Assembly: GCF_000972845.2 (NCBI RefSeq)
Contig: NC_040016.1
Span: 10,312,701 to 10,376,700, forward strand
Direction: 5' to 3'
DNA from: Larimichthys crocea
Taxonomy: Eukaryota; Chordata; Actinopteri; Sciaenidae
Length of the DNA: 64,000 nucleotides
Shown here: in pieces, positions 34,893-49,484 of the stretch
How the letters are laid out: every line of letters starts with the position of its first letter
Numbering within the stretch: the first letter of the stretch is position 1
The notes under the pieces: model-generated
Databases searched by the model: none
Told to the model about the DNA's origin: nothing
What the model saw: the letters and a program-made list of their open reading frames with translations, nothing else
Program-made: the position numbers and the translations under genes

Positions 34893-37800
34893 GCAAATGT
34901 GCATTGTGCAATAACTTAAATGGCGAGAGTGCAATTGTGCATCCATTGTTAGGTCCATCAGATCAGCTGAGTCTCTCTCTGCACAGAGGGGGTTTATTAC
35001 ACAGAGTGATGGCAGCTGGTAGGAATGACTTCGTGTAGCGGTCCTTTTTTACGGCTAGAGCTGCAAGAGTCTCCGACTGAAACTGCTCTGTTGTTGTAGT
35101 GGATGAGAGTCATTGTCCATGATACAACTGCAAAAGACTGGCATGTATAAACAAAGAAATAAAAATGAAAATGGGTTAATAGTTAATAATAATTTGTGCC
35201 AGCTTTATTATTCATTGTCTTATAGTGAATGATATCATTTTTAAATTCAAGAAGGGTTCAATCTGAGGCAGCTGCACTAAGCCTTAGATTAGATTTAATC
35301 CTTCTTGAAGAAAAATTACCTGGATGTTGATGTCAGTGGCAGAAAAACTAGAGATACAATATTGACGAAAGAGTTCATTCATCAAGTGCTCCAAAGTCAA
35401 TAATGTCATCCGTCTTTCTCCTGGATGTTATTGTTAGCATTCAGCCTTACTTGTTTTTGCATAATTGTCTCAGTTTGCAGGTCAAGAGTCAAACCAACAC
35501 AAGCGTGTAACGGCTCAGTCCAACCCTGGATTCCTGGAGCGATTAGGTGAAACTGCAGGAGGAACAGTCGTTGGTATTGGACTGTTTTTCCTCTCATTTT
35601 ATGTTCTCTTCACCAATGAGGTAAGAAAAACCCACACAGAGGAAAACAGTTGTAGTCATGCTCTGTTTCATGTTAAGACTAACAGTGCACGCTCTCTTTG
35701 CTCAGGGACGGGCTCTGCAAACAGCATACTCCCTGGATGAGGGTCTTTCTCAGGTTGTGTCGTTGGGTCTTAACCCCAGCCTCGAACTGCAGAACAACAA
35801 TCGCTTGATTCACCTGTCTGCAAAGCTGCGAACCTCACAGGTAGACTGTCATTTTAGTTGCTGCTCTTTTAAGTGACATGCTACCAGTGAATTTTACTTC
35901 AGGTAAATAGTCTGCATCTATGTTTGTGTAGCCTCTGCATGACCCGAACTACAGAGTGGTGGTGCAAGCAGTGAAGCTAAAGAGACAGGTGGAGATGTAT
36001 CAGTGGGTGGAGTATCGGGAGAGCAAGTAAGTCTGTTGTCTGCCTGTATTCAGGATGGGGTCAGGTGTAAAAATGTTGACTGGAATACAAAGCATTATTA
36101 ATCCTGAAATGAATTATGACTCGTCTTGCAACTCATTTTAGGGACTACCAAGAGAATGGTGAGACCAAAACCGAGACAACGTACACATACAGTGAGTTTT
36201 TTTTTGTCGAGATGTAGTAACAACGTGTCATGCTTAGTCAAGTATGAATTATTTTGAACTAACTTCTTCCCCTTAGATACCGAGTGGAAATCAGAGCTGA
36301 TCAACAGTCGCAACTTCGATAAGGAAATCGGTCATCAGAACCCAAGGTACTAAAATGTTTTCATTGTTTTATTCCGCGCCATAACATATTTGTGTACGTG
36401 TGTGCAGCCCGTCTTTATTTCAATCTTTGAATCTCAGTGCTATGGCGGTCGAGAGTGTCACAGTGGTGGCTCCTGAAGTCGGAGCTGGACCGTTCATTCT
36501 GACTAAAGGTACCGGACATAAACACGCTTCATACAGATTGAACAGACGCTGTATCGTTTGTCACACTGTTGAGATTTACTCATAATTCGATGGTTTGTTT
36601 ATCCTCAGGTCTTGTGGAGCAGATAAATAACTTCCAGACACTGAGTCTGAGGGATTTTAATGCTTTGACCTTGGACCCCTTTCTCAGCACCGATGACGAT
36701 TATTTCTATCACACTCAATACCCCCGCAGACCAGAGGTGAGAATCTGAGAGTTTCTCCCAGATACTGTAGATAAATGTCTGGTCTCTGATGTGTTTTTTA
36801 CTCCACATTAGTGCAGTTATTGAGTATTGTTTGTTCTTTTCACAAGGTCGGGGATGTGCGTGTAAGATTCTCCTTCGCTGGACTGAGCGGTGAGACGTCT
36901 CACCTCGGCCCGGCTCAAACTGTGAGTGCTGCAGATGACTCACCATGAATTTTAGCATTTCCTGGATACATTACATATACTGTGGCCTTCCCATGTCATG
37001 CCCATATCTTGTTGATGCATCAAAATGAGTCTCAGCAGCTTATCTCCTTCTGAGTACTCATCATATCAGCCCAGTCCACATTGAAAAGGTCTACTTTTAT
37101 TCTAGCTCATTCTACATCAGCCAACATATCTGTGACATAACTGGTGGATTTTTCTCTTCTACCATTGGTATCGGTCTTCAAAATAATTAATTTCCTTCAG
37201 TCCAATGAGACCTGAAAGCTTAAAGACTTCAAGTGGGTTTTGTTCCAGAGATGCAGAGTGCGGTCATATAAGATAAAGAAAGGTGGTATATTGTTACGTT
37301 TGAGAGTTGCAGATTCATTCCCAACTGTGTAATCGGATAATTTCAGCCTAATTATTGCTTTCTACAGTGCACATACTGATGAAGCTTACATAATGCTCTT
37401 GCTCTTCAGACACTGGTAAAAAACAATAACTGTTTTCCAGGTCAGTGTTGTGGCCATGCAGCGAGGGGATCTGCTGATGCCGTTTAAAACCAAGGCAGGA
37501 GACACTCTGGAGATGTTGTATCTGGAGGAGCTCTCTGCAGAGGTCAGTGTGGATTTTATTTCATTTCTTGGACACTATGGTTGTTGATGTAGCTGATTTA
37601 TTTATTTTCTGTAGGAGGTTTTTGCGAAAGAACACCAGTACAACAGTATGAAGACGTGGGGACTCAGGGCTGCAGGCTGGGCCCTCATGTTCCTTAGTAT
37701 TCAGCTGATGACACGCATCGTCTACACGATGGGTAAACAAACACTCGCTGCTGCTGTACATCCACATCACACATGAATCTCTTTCCCCGCAGCTCTCATT

Positions 37801-38031
37801 CATAATACTCTCTGTTGTGTGCCTACAGTGGATTGGGTTCCTCTCCTCAGGGAGCTCGTGTCCGTCGGGCTGAAGATCTTCGCGTTGTGCGTCTCCTGCT
37901 CTTTGTCTCTTCTCACCATCGGGACCGGTTGGCTTTTTTACCGACCATTAGTGGCTCTGGCTCTTGGAGCGCTAGCTTTGTTTCCATTGTTTATTGCCCA
38001 CTCAGGACTTGCGTCCAAGAAAAACAAATGA
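33478..38031 (+). CDS. tmem43: transmembrane protein 43 (LUMA)
   Basis: Twelve coding exons: 33478-33495, 35474-35620, 35706-35840, 35932-36026, 36142-36191, 36277-36346, 36438-36508, 36609-36736, 36847-36921, 37441-37542, 37615-37732, 37829-38031 (TGA 38029-38031). They total 403 aa (human 400). TMEM43 is an inner nuclear membrane/ER protein that binds lamins and emerin; human mutations cause arrhythmogenic cardiomyopathy. The first membrane segment ([18 protein letters not shown]) is followed by a large lumenal domain with [28 protein letters not shown] and NPSAMAVES. Three C-terminal hydrophobic segments follow, near [35 protein letters not shown] and [18 protein letters not shown]. It ends in a lysine-rich tail (SKKNK). 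Splice phases agree throughout. The first coding exon holds only six codons. Confidence 0.97.
33998..34011. repeat. G14 homopolymer
   Basis: An uninterrupted run of 14 G lies in the first intron of tmem43, just before the repeat at 34079. It is a likely polymorphic or sequencing-sensitive site. Confidence 0.8.
34079..34670 (+). repeat. dispersed element with cysteine-rich coding remnant, copy 2
   Basis: Near-identical to 12148-12690, but with a 13-base deletion around 34145 and a 17-base deletion after CYICGS, so the open frame is broken. It extends past the end of copy 1 and reads, across frames, [36 protein letters not shown] and CYFCLVKTS. The regular Cys pairs (CxxC, CxxC, CxxC) suggest a zinc-binding domain in the parent protein. 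It lies in intron 1 of tmem43. Confidence 0.65.
34857..34893. repeat. (GATA)n/(GACA)n microsatellite
   Basis: Tetranucleotide units of GATA pass into GACA. The flanking sequence (34900-35130, including CAGCTGGTAGGAATGACTT) looks like an old LINE-derived repeat in antisense orientation. It is intronic to tmem43. Confidence 0.75.
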
Positions 38032-38657
38032 CAATTAATAATAACATAGTAATTATCAAAACAATCTTTGATGCCTGGCTGTAGCCGTCCATCAGAGGAG
38101 TGAGACATTACTGTGTGCAGCTGGACTTTCTTGGGTCAAACAGACAATCCATGGTAATAAGTAAACAAATTCAGTGTTCATAAGGATTTAAACATAATTT
38201 TTATTAATAATTCAAAAAGGGCAGCACTTGAGCATCCTGGAAACATATTTCTGGATAAAACCACTCCTGATGTCCTATCGGACACAAGTAGACGCCTTTG
38301 GTGTTGCCTTCAGACCTTTAAAAGTGTTCATTCATCCATAAGCCTCACTGTTTTACTTGATATTTTGTTGCTAAAAGATGCGCTGAGAATCTTTATGTTG
38401 CTCGGAGTGAGCAACATAAGATTGCTGTAGTATATAAATTGCAAAAGACACAGTTGCTAGTTTATTAAGTACGCCTCGCTAAAAGTAATGCACTTAAGGG
38501 AATTTGCTCATAAGTCACATTTTCATTTAGGAAAATGATGAATGTCACGTGTTTTTCAAAACACTTTGTGTGGACATAATGCCAAAGAACTGTAGGTGGT
38601 TGGGTTTTTTTTGTATTGTAAGCGTTGGGTTATTGGTTTTTTTTTGCATCTATGTTA

Positions 38658-38663
38658 AATAAA
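38658..38663 (+). terminator. tmem43 poly(A) signal candidate
   Basis: AATAAA lies 627 bases after the tmem43 stop, preceded by a T-rich stretch. It is the clearest canonical signal downstream. Confidence 0.5.
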
Positions 38664-39159
38664 GCACTTTTGTGTGCATCAACTTCAGACCTAAATGGCT
38701 TATGTGTCTAACTGACGTGCAGGTCGAGATGAAGTAGTAAGTACAGGAAGTCGAGCGTGAACCACAAGCTTATCACAGAGATACCAGTGGTGTACAAATC
38801 AGCCAATAAACTAAAAACTGATGTATCACCAGAGAGCACTGACAAGTGTACAGCTCAATATTATCCTTGTCTTTAAGGGACTCCAATCAAACATAGTTGT
38901 TTGTTTGTCAAATTTTGAAACTTTCAAGTAGCGACACCATCTTCAACCATCCTGTCGCTGTCAGGCTCTATTGATAAAATAACCAGCGTGGTTTGTATTA
39001 ATCTCGACTATATCTGCTGACTGCCTTTAAACTCGAGGCTGTGGCTGATGTAGGACTATGACCCCTACTCTGAAACACACGTGTAGCGATGCCGATGTAT
39101 GTCAAACTGGGTGTGTTTGTGTTAATGAGATGAAGGGACAGAGTAAAGGAAGAACAATC

Positions 39160-39560
39160 TGGTGTTACACACGTTCAGTAAAGGATACAGCTCAGACTCA
39201 ACCAGACAAATTATTGGGAATCTGTATTCAAGTATTTCAGTGATAAAGAACAACTCGACAGACTACATAAAACAAAAGTGGGAAAGAGAACTGGATATTA
39301 AAATTCCCCCGGAGGAATGGTCTCTCATGATCCACGCCCAGATGACTAAACACAAACTCACAAAGTTGGAAAGACTTTTGTTGGAAGAACTGTGAGAGTT
39401 TTTTCAGACATCAGAACCAATGCTAAGACAGTACGGGCAATTAATGGCAGACCATGCTCATATTTTTTGGTCCTGCCTCGTCTTACAGCTCTTCTGGACT
39501 CAAGTGCAAGCAACCACCAAGAGGATTCCATGTTGAGTTTACTTGTCTCTTTCCACTTGG
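39160..39560 (+). mobile_element. L1-like LINE ORF2 C-terminal remnant
   Basis: One frame reads STDYIKQKWERELDIKIP and, after a stop at 39393, EPMLRQYGQLMADHAHIFWS and CLVLQLFWTQ. This arrangement (KWE.EL, then CG...DH.HIFW.C) is the C-terminal end of ORF2 in fish L1/Tx1-type retrotransposons. An in-frame stop and the loss of one expected Cys (RQYG) show that it is dead. Frame-shadow proteins nearby are not genes. Confidence 0.65.
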
Positions 39561-39594
39561 AACAAGGAACTGGATAACAGAGACAAATCCATCT

Positions 39595-39830
39595 ACCCAT
39601 CATCTGTAACTGCTTATCCCAGCTGGTTTTGGGGCAAGAGGCGAAGTACACCCTGGACAAGTTGCCAGCTCATCACAGGGCACATAGAGACAACCAATCA
39701 TTCACACCTACGGCCAATTTAGAGTCACCAATTAACCTTTTATATGCATGTCTAAACTGTGGGAGGAAGCCGAGGAGAACCCACGCAGACACATGGAGAA
39801 CATGCAAACTCCGGGCCCCAGCTGAGGTTT
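39595..39830 (+). repeat. dispersed teleost repeat
   Basis: It contains the phrases GTACACCCTGGACAAGTTGC, CACACCTACGGCCAATTTAG and GGAGAACATGCAAACTCC. I recognise this order as a very common fish genomic repeat. The family name is not assigned here. Confidence 0.7.
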
Positions 39831-40218
39831 GATACAAAAAGGCTGTAATGTGACAAATATTTACTAAAAATTCTCATGGTAACAAGCAAAAAGACAATTA
39901 TTAGAGACCCTCCCACCTTGAGCCAATAGGTATCAGCATATGGGATACATACCGAGTCCGACAACTGAAATTATAGTAAACACAGTTGTGAATGAAAGTG
40001 TATCTTCCTGTGACTAACAATCTCTATGTTTTTTTACTGAATGAGTGACCTCATGTTTGTGTTATGAAACCAAAAACTGGGTGTGTATGCTGAAAACGTT
40101 TCATCCCTGGAAATTTGCCCGACCCCTGCTCAAATCATTATTCTGTATTCCAAGCTGGAATATTACCTCAGCGTTCACGAAGCGAGTGATACGAATGATC
40201 AAGATTCTTACAAAGTAA

Positions 40219-40224
40219 TTTATT
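40219..40224 (-). terminator. rhoa poly(A) signal candidate
   Basis: A minus-strand AATAAA (plus TTTATT) lies about 570 bases past the rhoa stop at 40795. Use of this site is inferred. Confidence 0.4.
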
Positions 40225-40794
40225 ACACAAAACACTAAGTTTCCATTTGCGTTTTAACAAAATGAGTTTCCAGTCTCATGTTGTGCATGTGATCATAATG
40301 CACATAGGGTTTGTATATGAAGCACACAAACAAAATTTTGACTTCAAGTGTGCATCTGTTTGTTGAAATAATTGAAAAGGACTATGGGTCACAGTGTACA
40401 GGTACTTCACCCTAGTTGGCTGTGGAAACATTCCTCAGATCAGCAGGCAGGGCTTAAGCACTTAACTGTAGTTGGCAGGTATGACACATCAGGTCCCCTG
40501 GCTGACCTCTTTGATTACATAGTACATGTTGATAAAGGAGGTTTTATTATGGCAAATTTACTCATGTTAAAGTACAAAAAAGTATTTTCCATAACCTCAA
40601 AATTGAATACTGACAGAACCTGACTACTTTTGCTTAAGACAAAAAAAGTAAAAGCATTACACCTTTAGTAAAAACTGGGGAGAACAGTCTTTTGTGTGGG
40701 TGTGTTTGGGGGTAGGTTTGACCTAATGCTCCTCCTTCTCCTTCTTCTTCTCCACCCCCGCCCCTCGTGTAGGAAGCAGTCCTCGTGCCCCCGT

Positions 40795-43246
<2,452 letters not shown>

Positions 43247-43331
43247 TTATCTGTGACAACAGGGTGGGTCGTTTTTATTCCATTCAAAGGCATTACGCAA
43301 CCGCTGTTACTACTAGCAGCTGGGACTCAAA

Positions 43332-43450
43332 GGAGGCAGAGCGGGTCCTCCTCTAATCAGATGATCGGCGGTTCGATCCCCGCCTCCTCCAGTCTGCATG
43401 AACCCCAAATTGCTCCCTGTAAGTCGCTAAAATGACTAAATGTAAATGTA
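43332..43450 (+). repeat. tRNA-derived SINE
   Basis: An A box-like GGCAGAGCGGG (43335-43345) and a good Pol III B box GGTTCGATCCC (43370-43380) sit 24 bases apart. GGAGGC pairs with GCCTCC at the ends. The 56-base span is too short for a working tRNA. The following GTAAGTCGCTAAAATGACTA and AATGTAAATGTA tail is characteristic of a widespread fish SINE tail. Confidence 0.65.
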
Positions 43451-43751
43451 CTACTACGCCTGTGAGCAGACAGTAAACTTCAGCTGTAGGGATGTAACGA
43501 TGCATCGTGACACAAATAAAAATCGGTACAAATGCGTGGCGATTCGCACCGGTTGACAGAAAAAAATTAATCGCGATTCTTCGCGAATGCAAGAGAAGTA
43601 GGATATGTTCTTCTTCTTCTTTTTTAAAAAAAGAAATTGATTACGTTATCTTTAAAAAAGTCACTGGTTGGCGATTAATTTGTTCAACGTCAGACATGAA
43701 ATCACGTCACTCACGTCACTACGTAGGTACGAGCACAGAACGAGGGAAGAC

Positions 43752-43990
43752 ATGGCGACAGTAGAAAATAGCTTTGAAATAGAAGATGCACCGAGCAGTT
43801 TTAAATCACCTGTGTGGCGGCATTTTGGATTCCCTATATACACAAATACAACCAGTGAGAAATGGACAGGCAAAACCAAAAAAACAGCATGTAAATATTG
43901 CAAGAGACTGCTGACATATAGCGGCAACACGAGCAACATACAGCAGCATATTCACGATGAGATTGTTTCTAAAGAAAGGAGATATTTGTC
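43752..43990 (+). pseudogene. BED zinc-finger hAT transposase fragment
   Basis: MATVENSFEIED begins an open frame. A BED finger follows, with its Trp/Phe core, CxxC pair and HxxxH pair. After about 75 residues it reads into repeat sequence. It is part of the hAT relic and not a host ZBED gene, since the inverted ends of the element flank it and no downstream domain survives. Confidence 0.65.
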
Positions 43991-44026
43991 ATGTATTTTG
44001 TTGTTTAAGATGACCATGTCATTGCA

Positions 44027-44057
<31 letters not shown>

Positions 44058-44067
44058 NNNNNNNNNN
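44058..44067. other. assembly gap (10 N)
   Basis: Ten N bases directly follow a (TTA)n run inside the hAT relic. The true length is unknown. A microsatellite probably stopped the assembly. Confidence 0.99.
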
Positions 44068-44489
44068 GCCTGAAGGGAATAAAAACTGTGACGTTGCAGA
44101 AGCTGGCACAGCGAATGCGTGTCATCCTCAAAGCTAAAGGTGGTCCAAGAGAAATATTTGATTTTGCGACTTTTTTTTTTTTTAATTTCATTTATACCTT
44201 GCAGTTATTATTTATATAGCATGGTCACTTACTTTTGTAATATTATTTATATTATGGTCACTACTCTTACAATAATATTATTATTTGTATCATGGTCACT
44301 TTCTTTGCAATATTCTCTTACACTTTGGTCACTTTATATTACAATACTCTTTTTATATATCATGCCACTTTTTATCCTCAGCACTTGTCTGTTTAAAGGT
44401 TGATTGTTTTTCATGTTTATTGTGTAGGTTATAGATATTTCTGTTTGTTTCTTGTGTTTTTTTGTTTGTTTTTTTGCCTTTTCTACTTT

Positions 44490-44585
44490 TTTCTAAGTCT
44501 GTAGTGTATGCTACACTTTCCTCTGCTGCTGTAACAAGTACATTTCCCTGTGGTGGGATGAATAAAGTATAATAATCTAATCTAA
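44490..44585. repeat. LINE-like 3' tail nested in hAT relic
   Basis: ACATTTCCCTGTGGTGGGAT followed by AATAAAGTATAATAATCTAA resembles the TTTCCCnnnGTGGGAT...AATAAAG end of fish CR1/Rex-type retroposons. A similar end is at 50985-51050. Confidence 0.5.
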
Positions 44586-45543
44586 TGTAAATTGCATCGA
44601 GCTGTTTGAGAGTTTCTGTAGAAAGAGAACACCTAAGATTTTTTTCCTACGAATAAAAAGATAATTGTATTTGGTCATAATTTGTCTGTAGCTCATTTTG
44701 ATTTAAAAACAAAAATCGTATCTTGAACAAAACATCGTGAACCGTGTGGAGTCGTGAGTTGTGAGTGTATCATTACATCCCTGGTGTTGACACAACGCCA
44801 ACCAGACTAAAACCAACACCCGAGGCTAACTGGTTTGAGCTTTCTGTCGCAACACTCGACATCACGGCGTGTTTTTGTCCACGCAGGACGGTTTAATAAT
44901 AAGGAAAGGACACACGAACAGCTCAGAAAAGTTGAGACTTGTGTTGACTTTAGCTTGAAATCATCTTCCATGATGATACATTTCCGCTCACAGTGTTACT
45001 AACCCATCCCGGCGTCAAGCTTGAGCCAAACCAGCATTAAAAACACGAAACAAACCAACCTAATTATTAGCTGATGCTGACATATAACTGTAAATCGCCA
45101 CAGAGTGCGCGGACCTGGATGTTTTAGTCAGTTTTAGTCAGTTTTAGTCAGCTCGGCTCTGTTTACAAAAGACTTGACGCTAGCTACTGGAGCTAACCCA
45201 GGTAGCTTCAGCCGGATATGCGGCTAAGTTTGTGTCTTTACGGTATCATTCAAATATGATTTAATATAAGAGATAATATAAGAGAGAAGAGATGTGTTTG
45301 GGGTTTTATTTCTGACCACTCAGGCAAACCTCGCTGTTTTTCTCTGAGGCACAAACCGGGCTTAGCTTAGCTTAGCTTAGTTAGCATAACGGAAGTCAAC
45401 GGTCCGTTAGCTAGCCGCCTAGCGTTAAGACTGAATATCTGGATAAAATCCACGTCCACGACACAAATAACCACGTTAGTGACCGTAAAACACGCCGACA
45501 GTGTGCAGCAGACATGCCGTGTTAGTAGATATCACACACTTAC

Positions 45544-45630
45544 CAAATTATTAGTTTAAAATCTATCCAACTGATTTCCAAGTAGTGCTTTGTTGGCCTC
45601 CGTCCGCTGCTCCCTGACTGCGCTGGATTA
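45544..45630 (-). promoter_or_regulatory. rhoa 5' UTR exon and promoter (approximate)
   Basis: A strong minus-strand donor (TTTG/GTAAGTGTGTG) ends an exon at 45544. The exon would splice to the acceptor beside the rhoa ATG at 43192. Its 5' limit is a guess. A GGA-rich purine block (45634-45686) lies just upstream, consistent with a TATA-less promoter. Confidence 0.45.
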
Positions 45631-45670
45631 ACAGGAGGGGAGGGGGAGAGAGGAGGGGGGGAAGAGGAGG

Positions 45671-45690
45671 AGGAGGAGGAGGAGGACAAT
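45671..45690. repeat. (GGA)n purine tract
   Basis: AGGAGG units within a longer GA-rich block directly upstream of the presumed rhoa first exon, followed by a (TTA)n tract at about 45708-45740. Confidence 0.7.
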
Positions 45691-45777
45691 ACACTGCTAT
45701 ACAATAACATTATTATTATTATTTATATTATTATATATTATTTTGTGGACGACAATACACTGCTAACCTTATGTATG

Positions 45778-45871
45778 TATACATGTATATGTGTGTTATG
45801 TTGTATGTAGTATGTATGTTATGCATGTATGTATGTATGTTATATGTGTGTTATGTATGTATGTATGTATG

Positions 45872-45902
<31 letters not shown>

Positions 45903-46895
45903 TGTTTATGTATGTATGTATGTGTATGTATGTATGTATGTATGTATGTATGTGTATACATGTATATGTGTTATGTATGTATGTATGTATGTATGTATGT
46001 ATGTATGTATGTATGTATGTATACATGTATATGTGTTGTATGTATGTATGTATGTATGTATGTATGTATGTATACATGTATATGTGTGTTATGTATGTAT
46101 GTATGTATGTATGTATGTATGTATGTATGTATGTATGTAGATGTATGTATTATTACATGTATACGTATAGTGTGTTATGTATGTTGTATGTATGGTATGT
46201 ATGTATGTATGTATGTATGTTGTATGTATGTCTGTGTATGTATATGTATGTATGTATGTATGTATGTAGTATGTATGTATGTATGTATATGTGTGTTATG
46301 TATGTAGTATGTATGTATGTATGTATGTATGTATGTGTGTGTTATGTATGTATGTATGTATGTATGTATGTATGTATGTATGTATGTATGTATGTATGTA
46401 TGTATGCTATATGTTATAGTGTGTTATGTATGTATGTATGTTGTATGTTGTATGTATGTATGCTGTATGTATGTATGTATGTATATGTATATGTGTGTTA
46501 TGTATGTATGTATGTATGTATGTATGTATGTATGTATGTATGTATGTATGTATGATGTGTATGTATGTATGTATGTATATCAGTATATGTATGTTATGTA
46601 TGTATGGTATGTATGTATGTATGTATGTATGTATGTATGTATGTATAATGTATGTATGTGTGTTATGTGTATTATTGTATGTATGTATGTAGTGTATGTA
46701 TGTTATGTATGTCTGTATGTATGTATGTATGTATGTATGTTGTATGTATGTATGTATGTATGTATGTATGTATGTATGTATGTATATGTGTGTTATGTAT
46801 GTATGTATATATATATGTGTGTTATGTATGTATGTATGTATGTGTGTTTGTGTATGTATGTATGTATGTATGAATGTATGTATGTATGTATATGT
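45778..46895. repeat. 1.1-kb (TATG)n microsatellite
   Basis: Hundreds of TATG units are interrupted by TATATGTGTGTTATG-type variants about every 40-90 bases, so it has a higher-order, minisatellite-like texture. Long open frames arise in several phases because a 4-base unit without stops reads as repeating MYVC. These are not genes. Confidence 0.95.
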
Positions 46896-46928
46896 GTGTA
46901 GCTCCTTGTTTTTTACTGTAACTGTAAC

Positions 46929-46968
46929 TGTCTATATCTATATCTATATCTATATCTATATCTATATT
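46929..46968. repeat. (TATATC)n microsatellite
   Basis: About six tandem TATATC units follow the TATG array. Confidence 0.85.
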
Positions 46969-46969
46969 T

Positions 46970-49480
46970 ATACATACATTGAGAGCAATGTGTAACCAGA
47001 GTCCGATTCCTCATGTGTGCGTTTATGTACACACATGGGTAATAAAACTGATTCTGATTATTAACATCATCTGAGTTCATATGATAAACACACGTTTTGT
47101 CTTGTATGATTATATAGAGAACATATGTTTTGTGGTACAACCATCTGTAAAATACATTGTCCCATATGCAGTCAGAGAAAGTGATATTTATTCAAGTGGG
47201 TGCTTCAAAAAAAGCACCGTGGCTGACATTAACCTGCTTCTGAGCTCCAGGACAAACATAAGCTGCGTATCTGTTCCCTCCCTCTTTTCTGTGAACTGTG
47301 TACAGTATTCCTGGAATAATACACAGCCCCAGGTCTGCTGTTTGGTAAATGATTATTAATTTTTAATTAGATTTTTGACACCAACAAGTTTTTGCACAGA
47401 TGATATTCTGACTTTCCTCAGTGTAGACAGAAAAGTGTAGGTGTTATTAATAAAGTTTAATTCAAGTACCTCAGCAAGTTATGACACTGACCGTGAGGCA
47501 GAATAACCCACACCTGAAACTGAAGACTGAATCCAATTCAGCCACTGTTCATTTTATTATTGTGCTTTTTCCTACTGACATGTCAGTATGTGGGTCTTAA
47601 AAATAGATTTTGACTTAGTCTTAAAGGTCAAGTAATAAAGCAGGACCCCTTAATGCTGTGGATATCATCATATTTAAGACAGAACCTGCAGAGCCTTCTC
47701 TTAGTCGATACTGTACTTCAGTGGTGCAAACTTTCTGACAAATGTGCAGCTAATAAAATGAACACAAACCAGCTGATATGAAGTCAACTTGGGACTTTCA
47801 GGACCCCTATAGGTCTGATCACTGCAGGCAGTCACCCACTTTGCCTAACTGGTAATCCAGCTATGTGAGAAACTTGTACTTAACTTAAATATTTAAAGGA
47901 TATACTGTAGAAAATTCAGATTTTATCAAACACATACTGAGCTTATAATGTTATGTCATACGTAAATAGGTTATTAATGGATTAAGAGACTTTAAGTACA
48001 CTTTGCTGAATTAACTTGTGGTATTACCATTCAAACATAAAGTAAAGGATCTGATTTCACAGCTGTATGTTTGTGTTACGGATCTGCATGAGAGCAACAA
48101 TCATGCGTGACTGATCACACATATATATGTCCAGTTAGATCTAAGATGACTATAAAAACTAATAAATACATGCTATGCTTTCTATTATCTTGATTGTAAT
48201 AGGATTGAAGTTTTGTTGACGCTGATTATTTAATTATGAACTGAAAAATAAAACATTAAATAACATTTAAGACTGCTAAGCTGTGGTCGGAGATGGCCTG
48301 TTTTCAGTTGGTGCAGCAGTGTATTAATAACTGCAGCCTTTACTCTAATCCTGATAAGAGGCTTTCTTAGCACTACTCAGATCCACCTCGCAGAAACCAG
48401 CTCATGAGTAGTTCCATGGAAACAGTAATAATACCTTACATTCATGTGCATGCTCAAGTAACCAGTCATTCAGCAGTGAACACTCTGAATTAAAAAAAAA
48501 GGGAAAATATTTCTGAGGTTTATTTCTCTGAAAAATCCACAGGCATGTACAATCCTTTTCTGAGAATAAAACCAGTTTGTAAACAGATGTTCTTTAATAG
48601 TCAACAACAGATTTTCCATGAACAGCGTTGGGTGTTCATGCTGGTAATAATTTTGTAAGAGAGTGTTTTTTTTTCACCTCTTTAAATGGAAGATGTCTGA
48701 TTTCAGAAAAGAATTCTGCACATAAAAGAAATAGAAAATACACCCGTGCTCTCTTTTATTCTAGCTTTTCAACAGACTTCATGTCACGTTGTGTCAGCCT
48801 GACCTCGACCTTTTCACACTCATAACATTGGTAACCACATGTCTGACAATTAACTGCTAAATTCTTGGAAATACTGTAACTGGATTTGATGAATTAAACA
48901 GACATGTGGACAGAAAAGAGATGAGTCAGTACAGCGACACAGATGTGCTCTGCTGTAAAAATCAATTATCAAAACACAGCCTCAGTACATGCTCAGCTAG
49001 TCAAAAAAAATAGGATAAAACCTTTAAGAGATGTTGTGATGATGTTGCCCAAATGATGGTTGGCTCAGTCACGGTTCATCAGGTTCACTGATTTCGTAAA
49101 AAGAGTGAATAAACATTAATTTCTTAGAACCTCAGGTCATTTGGCACCCACACAATGAACTCCAACAGCAAATAAAAACAGAGATCCTGTGACGAAGATC
49201 CAAATGATCTCAAACAGTCAACAGTCGCTGCTTTTTTTTGCTGCTTTTTCTATTGATAAGTTTGGGCTGTCTTGTGGAAAACCAATTTTAGACCACTAGT
49301 CTAAAACATGCAAAACCCTGTACAACTCTCTTAGTAGTGGGGAAACAGAGCAAAAATAAATAGACAGGAACAAGAAGTCACATATTGTAGAAACAAAATT
49401 CATTTACAGTTCCTGAAACAGAAAAAAATAGCAGCAGCAACAACAGCGCCGTAGTAAGACTGAGCTCTTGACTGAGCAGT
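46970..49480. other. gene-free interval upstream of rhoa / downstream of cish
   Basis: I see no coding exon, RNA gene or clear mobile element. The sequence is AT-rich. The end of the cish 3' UTR probably falls inside it or at its right edge. Confidence 0.5.
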
Positions 49481-49484
49481 GTGG

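Larger units (their letters stand above)
38664..40218. other. convergent interval tmem43 / rhoa
   Basis: No host gene is seen. It contains a LINE ORF2 remnant (39160-39560) and a directly adjoining dispersed repeat (39595-39830). The remainder is unassigned AT-rich sequence. Confidence 0.5.
43487..44783 (+). mobile_element. hAT-type DNA transposon relic
   Basis: The ends form terminal inverted repeats: TAGGGATGTAACGAT at 43487 and ATCATTACATCCCTG ending 44783. The start of a transposase-like frame at 43752 encodes a BED zinc finger (SPVWRHFGFP, then ACKYCKRLL, then NIQQHIHDE). The frame then collapses into a (TTA)n tract with a gap, and the rest of the transposase is gone. A LINE-like tail is nested near 44490-44585. 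No convincing 8-bp target duplication is visible (TTCAGCTG against GTGTTGAC). It lies in the 5' intron of rhoa. Confidence 0.7.

Noticed and set aside
43487..43990. Host ZBED gene at the BED finger
   Set aside because: The finger is flanked by transposon inverted repeats and the frame decays into repeat sequence within about 80 codons.
45791..46901. Overlapping open frames of up to 254 codons
   Set aside because: They are reading frames through the TATG repeat (repeating Met-Tyr-Val-Cys) and occur in several phases. There is no gene-like sequence.
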